From assembly GCA_003343995.1 (NCBI GenBank), contig QAKE01000042.1:1-64000 (forward strand): 64,000 nt of DNA. Reading direction: 5' to 3'. This document shows, one piece after another, positions 59,037 to 64,000 of the stretch. Below the pieces are notes generated by a model. It was not told the origin of the DNA. It saw nothing but the letters and a program-made list of their open reading frames with translations, and did no database searches. The number at the start of each line of letters is the position of its first letter. Within the stretch, counting starts at the first letter, position 1. Position numbers and translations under genes: made by a program. This DNA comes from Bacillota bacterium (GTDB lineage Bacteria > Bacillota > Clostridia > Christensenellales > Borkfalkiaceae).

Positions 59037-59573
59037 ATGGATTTAAGAGGAAGCAGAACGGAAGCGAACCTTTGGGTTGCCTTTTCCGGCGAGTCGCAGG
59101 CGAGAAATAAGTACACGTATTACGCGTCCAAGGCGAAAAAGGAAGGGTACGAGCAGATTGCCAAAATCTTTGAAGATACGGCGAACAACGAAAAGGAACA
59201 CGCGAAACTTTGGTATAAACTGATCAAAAACGGCATCGGCTCCACGGCGGACAACTTGGAGGACGCGGCTACCGGCGAACATTACGAATGGGCGGAGATG
59301 TACGACGGTTTTGCGGATGTTGCCGAAGAAGAGGGCTTTACGGAAATCGCGCGCACCTTCCGCGGCGTTGCCGCCATCGAAAAGGCGCACGAGGAGCGTT
59401 TTAATAAGCTGCTCGCCAACATCAAGGAAGGCATCGTGTTTGCCCGCAAGGCAGACACCGTTTGGGAATGCGCCAACTGCGGACATCTGCACATCGGCAA
59501 AAACGCGCCGCAGGTTTGCCCCGTATGCGCGCACCCGCAGGCGTATTTCAAAATTAAAGAAACCAATTATTAA
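59037..59573 (+). CDS. rbr: Rubrerythrin
   Basis: A 178-residue non-haem iron peroxidase that reduces hydrogen peroxide in the cytosol of anaerobes. The N-terminal four-helix domain carries the di-iron ligands (TEANLWVAFSGESQAR, FEDTANNEKEHAK, FRGVAAIEKAHEERF). The C-terminal rubredoxin-like domain has CANCGHLH and CPVCAHPQAYF. It is the small classical type, with ribosome site GGAGGA. Monocistronic. Confidence 0.95.
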   Translation: MDLRGSRTEANLWVAFSGESQARNKYTYYASKAKKEGYEQIAKIFEDTANNEKEHAKLWYKLIKNGIGSTADNLEDAATGEHYEWAEMYDGFADVAEEEGFTEIARTFRGVAAIEKAHEERFNKLLANIKEGIVFARKADTVWECANCGHLHIGKNAPQVCPVCAHPQAYFKIKETNY

Positions 59574-59590
59574 ACCGATCGCTGAAAAAT

Positions 59591-59661
59591 CCGCCCCCGC
59601 GGCAACGAGCGTCCGATTAAATCTTTCGGGTGCGTATCCTGCCGCGGGGGCGGTGCTTTTT
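59591..59661 (+). terminator. Long hairpin terminator after rubrerythrin
   Basis: Outer stem of 14 perfect pairs, CCGCCCCCGCGGCA / TGCCGCGGGGGCGG, enclosing 35 bases with an imperfect inner stem (GCGTCCGA / TCGGGTGC), followed by a T tract. It is much larger than the other terminators in the window. Confidence 0.7.
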
Positions 59662-59721
59662 AAATAAATCGCATTATAGGCGTAAACCTTCGCGCGGCGC
59701 GCCGAAAGGCAGCTGCGCCCG

Positions 59722-61119
59722 TTACGCGGCGGCTTTGTTTTTCCTTAGCCGTTTCAAGGCGGGAATATTGCAATAGAAGATCAGCGCGATCACGGTACCC
59801 GCGCTCCAGCCGATATCCCAGCCCCAGAAAACGGAAGAAAGCCCGACGGCGGGGGAAAGGATAAAGGAAAACGCCACGCGGAGCAGTAAGTCGGTAAACG
59901 TGCTCACCATAAAGCCGAAGTTGCCGCCGCAGCCGCGCACGACGCAGTCCGCCGAAATTTTTACCGTCACCAGCACAAAGAAGGGGGAAACGATGCGGAT
60001 ATAATTCATGCCGTACCGCAGCGTCGCTTCGCTGGAAGCGTCGTCCAAAAACAGCCGCACGAAAGTCTCGCTGAAGGTGAACACGGCGGCGAACAGCGCG
60101 AGCGCGACGATTGCGGAAATCGCCATGCCGCACCAAAAACCCTGACGGATGCGCTTGATTTCCCCCGCGCCGAGGTTTTGGGAGGAGTAATTCGTAAGCC
60201 CCGTGCCCAGCGTATTGAAACACGTACAGCAGAAAATAATGATTTTAGAACCCGCGGTATAGCCCGCCAAGGCGGATTCCCCGTAGGAATTTACGATGCG
60301 CTGAATGAATAAATTGCCCACGGAAATAAAGCTGTTTTGCAAGATGACGGGCAGCGCCGCAAGAAAAATCGCGCCGAGCAACGCGAAGGAAAACGCGGGG
60401 TTCGTCGGGCGGTCGGTTTCCTGCTCCGCCGCTTCGGATTTTGCTTCCGCGTGGATTTTTTTCAGGCGGAACGCCAAGAATACGATGGTCAGCAGGCACG
60501 CCGCCGTCTGGGTGACGAAGGTCGCCCACGCCACGCCCGCAACGCCCCAGCCGAGGGTGGCGGTGAATATGTAATCGAGCAGGATATTGCCGAGAGAGGA
60601 GCCCACGAGAAAGAAAAACGGCGTTTTCGAGTCGCCGAGCGCGCTGTAAATGCCGGTGGCGAGGTTGTACATGATCAGCGAGGGAAACCCCGCGATATAC
60701 ACGTTGAGATACAGCACGCTTTCTTCCATCACCGATTCCGGCGTGCCGAGCAGGCGGAGCAGCGGCCCGCTGGTGAAGATGCCCGCGATAAGGAGAACGA
60801 TGCCCAGCGCGAAAAAGCCGATTGCGGAGGAAAGTACGGCGGAAAGGGTTTTCTTTTTATCGTTCGCGCCGAAATATCGCGCGACCATAACCGCGCAGCC
60901 GGCGTTGGCGCCCAGCGCCACCGCCATGAAAATGCTTACGATGGAGAGCGACGCTCCCACCGCCGCGAGCGCGCTTTCGCCGGCGAATTTGCCCGCGATC
61001 ACCGTGTCCGCAATGGTGTAAATTTGTTGAAAAACGGCGCTTCCGAGCAGCGGAAGGTTGTATTTCAACAACACTTTCCACGGCGTGCCGGAAGTTAAAA
61101 CCGTCGACGTTTTGCTCAT
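59722..61119 (-). CDS. MATE family efflux transporter
   Basis: A 465-residue inner membrane protein with about 12 helices in two similar halves. N-terminal LLKYNLPLLGSAVFQQIYTIADTVIAG and TGLTNYSSQNLGAGE are typical of the MATE DinF/NorM-like group, which exports cationic drugs or metabolites by sodium or proton exchange. The substrate cannot be read from sequence. It has its own minus-strand promoter and is divergent from the glycosylase gene. Confidence 0.93.
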   Translation of the reverse strand: MSKTSTVLTSGTPWKVLLKYNLPLLGSAVFQQIYTIADTVIAGKFAGESALAAVGASLSIVSIFMAVALGANAGCAVMVARYFGANDKKKTLSAVLSSAIGFFALGIVLLIAGIFTSGPLLRLLGTPESVMEESVLYLNVYIAGFPSLIMYNLATGIYSALGDSKTPFFFLVGSSLGNILLDYIFTATLGWGVAGVAWATFVTQTAACLLTIVFLAFRLKKIHAEAKSEAAEQETDRPTNPAFSFALLGAIFLAALPVILQNSFISVGNLFIQRIVNSYGESALAGYTAGSKIIIFCCTCFNTLGTGLTNYSSQNLGAGEIKRIRQGFWCGMAISAIVALALFAAVFTFSETFVRLFLDDASSEATLRYGMNYIRIVSPFFVLVTVKISADCVVRGCGGNFGFMVSTFTDLLLRVAFSFILSPAVGLSSVFWGWDIGWSAGTVIALIFYCNIPALKRLRKNKAAA

Positions 61120-61170
61120 GACGAAATCTCCGAACGATTAAAAAACAAACGTTAAATATTTTACGGCGTT

Positions 61171-61199
61171 ATCATACCACCCGCGCGTTGCAAAGTAAA
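61171..61199 (-). promoter_or_regulatory. Promoter of the MATE gene
   Basis: Minus strand TTTACT (61199-61194), 17 bases, TATGAT (61176-61171), 51 bases before the start codon. Confidence 0.5.
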
Positions 61200-61239
61200 G
61201 CGTTTTAACGAAATTCATTTATAAAAACGGAAAAAAACA

Positions 61240-61728
61240 ATGGAAAGAGAAAAAGTCACCCACACCCTGCCGCCGATCTTCGAAGAAAATAGCCGCGTGC
61301 TGGTTCTGGGCAGCATGCCCTCGCCGGTGTCGCGTAAGGTCGGCATGTATTACGGCAACAAAAGCAACCGTTTCTGGAAGGCGATTTCCGCCGCGTTCGG
61401 GGAGGCGTTTCCCGCCTCGCACGAGGAAAAGATCGATTTTTTAAAGCGCAGCCGCGTCGCGCTCTGGGACGTATTGGAAAGCTGCGAAATCGTCGGCGCG
61501 TCCGACGGTTCCATCCGCAGCGCCAAGGCGAACGATTTTTCCCTCATCACGGAAAAGGCGGGCATCGCCGCGGTGTTCACCACCGGCAAAACCGCGGCGG
61601 CGTATTATAAAAAGTTTACGGGAAAGGAAAGCGTCTGCCTGCCCAGCCCCAGCGGGGCGAACTGCGCCGTTTCTTTGGAAACGCTGATAAAAAGCTATCG
61701 GCAAATCGCGGATGCGGCGCGGGGGTGA
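61240..61728 (+). CDS. DNA-deoxyinosine glycosylase (uracil-DNA glycosylase superfamily)
   Basis: A 162-residue base-excision repair enzyme of UDG family 6, which removes hypoxanthine (deaminated adenine) from DNA. Motifs are VLVLGSMPSPVSRKVGMYYG followed by NKSNRFWKAI (catalytic Asn region), and the second loop LPSPSGANC. The length is typical. The ribosome site is weak (ACGGAAAAA). It could be transcribed with the downstream DUF1275 gene, 25 bases on. Confidence 0.9.
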   Translation: MEREKVTHTLPPIFEENSRVLVLGSMPSPVSRKVGMYYGNKSNRFWKAISAAFGEAFPASHEEKIDFLKRSRVALWDVLESCEIVGASDGSIRSAKANDFSLITEKAGIAAVFTTGKTAAAYYKKFTGKESVCLPSPSGANCAVSLETLIKSYRQIADAARG

Positions 61729-61753
61729 ATGTCTTTTCGATAAGGGAGAAACT

Positions 61754-62509
61754 ATGAATAAAGAAGAAAAAAAAGCCGCGCGGCGCAAAAAGTTTTTATC
61801 GACGCTCGTGTACGAACGCTTTGAAATCGGCGCGATTTTAAGCGTCGTCGGCGGGTTTTTGGATGCGTACACCTTCATCGCGCGGGACGGCGTGTTCGCC
61901 AACGCGCAGACGGGCAACATCATTTTGCTGACCATAGGTCTTTGCGAGGGGCGTTTTTACGCCGCGCTGAAATATCTCGTGCCCATCGTGCTCTTTGCCG
62001 CGGGGGTGGTGATCAGCGAGTTCATCATCTCGCGGGAACGCAAAAACGGCGCGAAACTCATGAACTACGTTCTGCTTTTATCCATCGAGGCGGCGGTGCT
62101 CGTCGCCGCGGCGTTTATTCCCGTTACGAAGGAGGGCAACATGATCGCCAACGCCCTCATTTCCTTCGTCGCGTCGGTGCAGTACGCCACTTTCCGGAAG
62201 ATAGAAAATCTTCCGGTGGCGACGTCCTTTTGCACGGGCAATCTGCGGAGCGCCGCGCATTATCTTTATCTGGGCATTGCGGAAAGGGATAAGATCAAGC
62301 TGGCGGAAGGGTGGAAATTTACCGCGATGATCGCGTTTTTCGGCGGCGGCGTGGCGGCGGGCTATTTCGTCACGCACGCGCTCGGAAATCTTGCCGTGCT
62401 TTGCTGCGCCGCGCTTTTGCCGTTTGTGTGCGTATATCTCGCCGCGCTGAAAGCCAATAAGATGAAAAAACTGCGCGAAATCGCGGAAAATGCCGCAAAC
62501 GCCCCGTAA
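61754..62509 (+). CDS. DUF1275 (YoaK family) membrane protein
   Basis: A 251-residue protein with about six hydrophobic helices. The family signature GFLDAYTFIARDGVFANAQTG near the start, and VQYATFRKIENLPVATSF followed by TGNLRSA, is clear. It is a presumed small-molecule transporter of unknown substrate. I took the ATG at 61754, preceded by GGGAG, over the in-frame ATG at 61712, which lies inside the glycosylase gene. The tail is basic. Confidence 0.9.
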   Translation: MNKEEKKAARRKKFLSTLVYERFEIGAILSVVGGFLDAYTFIARDGVFANAQTGNIILLTIGLCEGRFYAALKYLVPIVLFAAGVVISEFIISRERKNGAKLMNYVLLLSIEAAVLVAAAFIPVTKEGNMIANALISFVASVQYATFRKIENLPVATSFCTGNLRSAAHYLYLGIAERDKIKLAEGWKFTAMIAFFGGGVAAGYFVTHALGNLAVLCCAALLPFVCVYLAALKANKMKKLREIAENAANAP

Positions 62510-62513
62510 AAGA

Positions 62514-62542
62514 TTGTCAAACGCGCCGTAATTTAGTACAAT
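62514..62542 (+). promoter_or_regulatory. Promoter of the ABC-F gene
   Basis: TTGTCA (62514-62519), 17 bases, TACAAT (62537-62542), 30 bases before the ATG. The leader is too short for an antibiotic-type attenuator. Confidence 0.65.
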
Positions 62543-62572
62543 AGAGGCTGTGAAATCAAAGCGGAGTAAAAC

Positions 62573-64000
62573 ATGTTACAAGTAGTAGGCGTATCGCTGC
62601 AATTCGGCAGCAGAAAATTATTCGACGACGTGAATATCAAATTCACAAACGGCAACTGTTACGGCGTGATCGGCGCGAACGGCGCGGGGAAATCCACCTT
62701 TTTGCGGGTGCTTTCCGGCGAGCTCGAACCCAATAAGGGCGAGGTGGTGCTCGGCAAAAACGAACGGCTGTCGGTGCTCATGCAAAATCAGAACGCGTTC
62801 GACGGCGAAACGGTGCTGCGCACCGTCATGCTGGGGCACAAGCGTTTGGTGGACATCATGGACGAAAAGGACGCGCTTTACGCGAAGGCGGATTTTACCG
62901 ACGAGGACGGCGTAAAGGCGTCCGAGCTGGAAACGGAATTTGCCGAAATCGGCGGCTGGGAGGCGGAAAGCGAGGCGGAAAAACTTTTGAACGACCTCGA
63001 AATTCCGCAGGACGATTTTTATAAGACCATGGGTGAACTCGACGCCCGCGAAAAGGTGAAAATTCTGCTCGCGCAGGCGCTGTTCGGCAATCCCGACGTG
63101 CTGCTTTTGGACGAGCCCACCAACAACCTCGACATTAAAACCGTCAATTGGCTGGAAGATTACCTTTTGAATTTTGAAAATACCGTCATCATCGTGTCGC
63201 ACAACCGTTATTTTTTAAATAAGGTATGCACGCACATCTGCGACGTGGACTTCGGCAAAATCAACATTTTCTTCGGTAACTACGATTTCTGGTACAACAC
63301 TTCGCAGCTCATCGCGCGGCAGATGAAGGAACAGAACAAGAAGATGGAACAGCGCGCCAAGGAGCTGCAGGACTTTATCGCGCGGTTTGCGGCGAACGCC
63401 TCCAAATCGCGTCAGGCGACCAGCCGTAAAAAGGAGCTGGAAAAAATCACCTTGAACGATATTCAGCCGAGTTTAAGAAAGTATCCCTATATCGATTTCA
63501 AGTACGAGCGGGAGATCGGAAACGACATTCTTTTCGTGGAAAATCTGACGAAAAAGGGCTATTTCGAGGATTTATCCTTCATCGTGAAAAAGCAGGAAAA
63601 AATCGGCGTCGTCAGCGATAACAGCCGCGCGATCACCATGCTTTTCGATATTCTGTGCGGCAAAGAAGAGCCCGATTCCGGCTCGTTTAAATGGGGCGGC
63701 ACCATCAAGCTCGGTTACCTGCCCGAAAACAACGCGGAATATTTTGAAGGACACGACGAGAACCTCGTGGACTGGCTTTCGCAGTATTCTTACGATCATT
63801 ACGAGGAGTTTGTGCGCGGCTGGCTGGGCAGAATGTTGTTTTCCGGCGAGGAAACGCAAAAGAGCGTAAAGGTGCTTTCCGGCGGCGAAAAGGTGCGGTG
63901 CATGCTGGCGAAAACCATGCTGGAAGGCGGCAATTTCCTCATCTTCGACGAGCCGACCAACCACCTCGATCTGGAGGCGATCACCGCGCTGAACAACGGC
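62573..64000 (+). CDS. ABC-F family ATPase (YbiT-like), right end cut by the window
   Basis: The first 476 codons of a soluble tandem ABC ATPase that binds the ribosome. Domain one has an intact Walker A (GANGAGKST), a degenerate signature (MGELDAREK, as in YbiT) and Walker B VLLLDEPTNNLD. The ABC-F linker (about 240-310) contains FAANASKSRQATSRKKELE. Domain two has a normal signature LSGGEK and Walker B FLIFDEPTNHLD, but its Walker A position reads SDNSRAIT (348-355): the three glycines and the lysine are gone. Thus only one nucleotide seems bindable at that loop. The start has GGAG 8 bases upstream. Confidence 0.9.
   Translation, partial: MLQVVGVSLQFGSRKLFDDVNIKFTNGNCYGVIGANGAGKSTFLRVLSGELEPNKGEVVLGKNERLSVLMQNQNAFDGETVLRTVMLGHKRLVDIMDEKDALYAKADFTDEDGVKASELETEFAEIGGWEAESEAEKLLNDLEIPQDDFYKTMGELDAREKVKILLAQALFGNPDVLLLDEPTNNLDIKTVNWLEDYLLNFENTVIIVSHNRYFLNKVCTHICDVDFGKINIFFGNYDFWYNTSQLIARQMKEQNKKMEQRAKELQDFIARFAANASKSRQATSRKKELEKITLNDIQPSLRKYPYIDFKYEREIGNDILFVENLTKKGYFEDLSFIVKKQEKIGVVSDNSRAITMLFDILCGKEEPDSGSFKWGGTIKLGYLPENNAEYFEGHDENLVDWLSQYSYDHYEEFVRGWLGRMLFSGEETQKSVKVLSGGEKVRCMLAKTMLEGGNFLIFDEPTNHLDLEAITALNNG

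Overview
The window is about 64 kb of dense chromosomal DNA, moderately GC-rich, from what looks like a strictly anaerobic, fermentative member of the Clostridia (Bacillota). The indications are a trimeric NAD(P)-linked [FeFe] hydrogenase, a second sensory-type [FeFe] hydrogenase, Rex, rubrerythrin, type III glutamine synthetase, RNase J, PyrK/PyrD-type dihydroorotate dehydrogenase and very regular TTGACA-N17-TATAAT promoters with strong GGAGG ribosome sites. A gut lineage such as Christensenellales would fit (rhamnose use, sugar esterase), but I cannot prove the taxon. I see no rRNA, tRNA, CRISPR array, insertion sequence or prophage, and no gene-free stretch longer than about 200 bases.

Layout. 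1-92 is the start of a small coiled-coil protein running off the left edge. 291-9091 is one long run of co-directional, mostly overlapping genes (aminotransferase, tyrS, yigZ, ilvE, recX, nnr, an orphan DNA methyltransferase, adenine deaminase), followed by two small membrane proteins and nrdR. 10802-14919 is the hydrogenase operon. 15032-18212 holds a lipoprotein and the convergent serC-serA operon. 18407-22103 joins RNase J to a TrmR-TrhP tRNA wobble-uridine modification pair. 22233-27742 carries a second type IIA topoisomerase pair and two small genes. 27844-31256 is a rhamnose operon (rhaB-rhaA-rhaD). 33932-43472 is a complete eight-gene UMP biosynthesis operon (pyrC-carA-carB-pyrK-pyrD-pyrF-pyrE-pyrB). 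43572-47330 has azlCD, manA, a secreted serine protease and a YitT protein. 47505-51289 is Rex, a small ferredoxin, a PAS-containing sensory hydrogenase and a PP2C phosphatase, followed by an alcohol dehydrogenase and a flavoprotein. 53547-64000 mixes a sugar esterase lipoprotein, a small AT-rich accessory block with two tandem double-HTH regulators, glnN, rubrerythrin, a MATE pump, a deoxyinosine glycosylase, a DUF1275 protein and the start of an ABC-F ATPase.

Most unusual points. (1) CarA, inside an otherwise intact pyrimidine operon, has lost two of its three glutaminase catalytic residues (Cys to Gly, Glu to Thr), which suggests an ammonia-dependent carbamoyl phosphate synthetase. (2) Aspartate carbamoyltransferase carries the four-cysteine zinc domain of PyrI fused to its C-terminus, without PyrI's allosteric domain. 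(3) The Rex, ferredoxin, HydS-like and PP2C cluster looks like a redox or hydrogen signalling module. (4) A divergent promoter is flanked by 12-bp inverted operators next to paired double-HTH repressors. (5) Two genes appear to be transcribed as leaderless mRNAs. (6) The second ATP site of the ABC-F protein has no Walker A glycines or lysine. (7) Rhamnulokinase lacks its usual C-terminal tail.

All calls are from reading the sequence and from memory of protein families; no database search was run.
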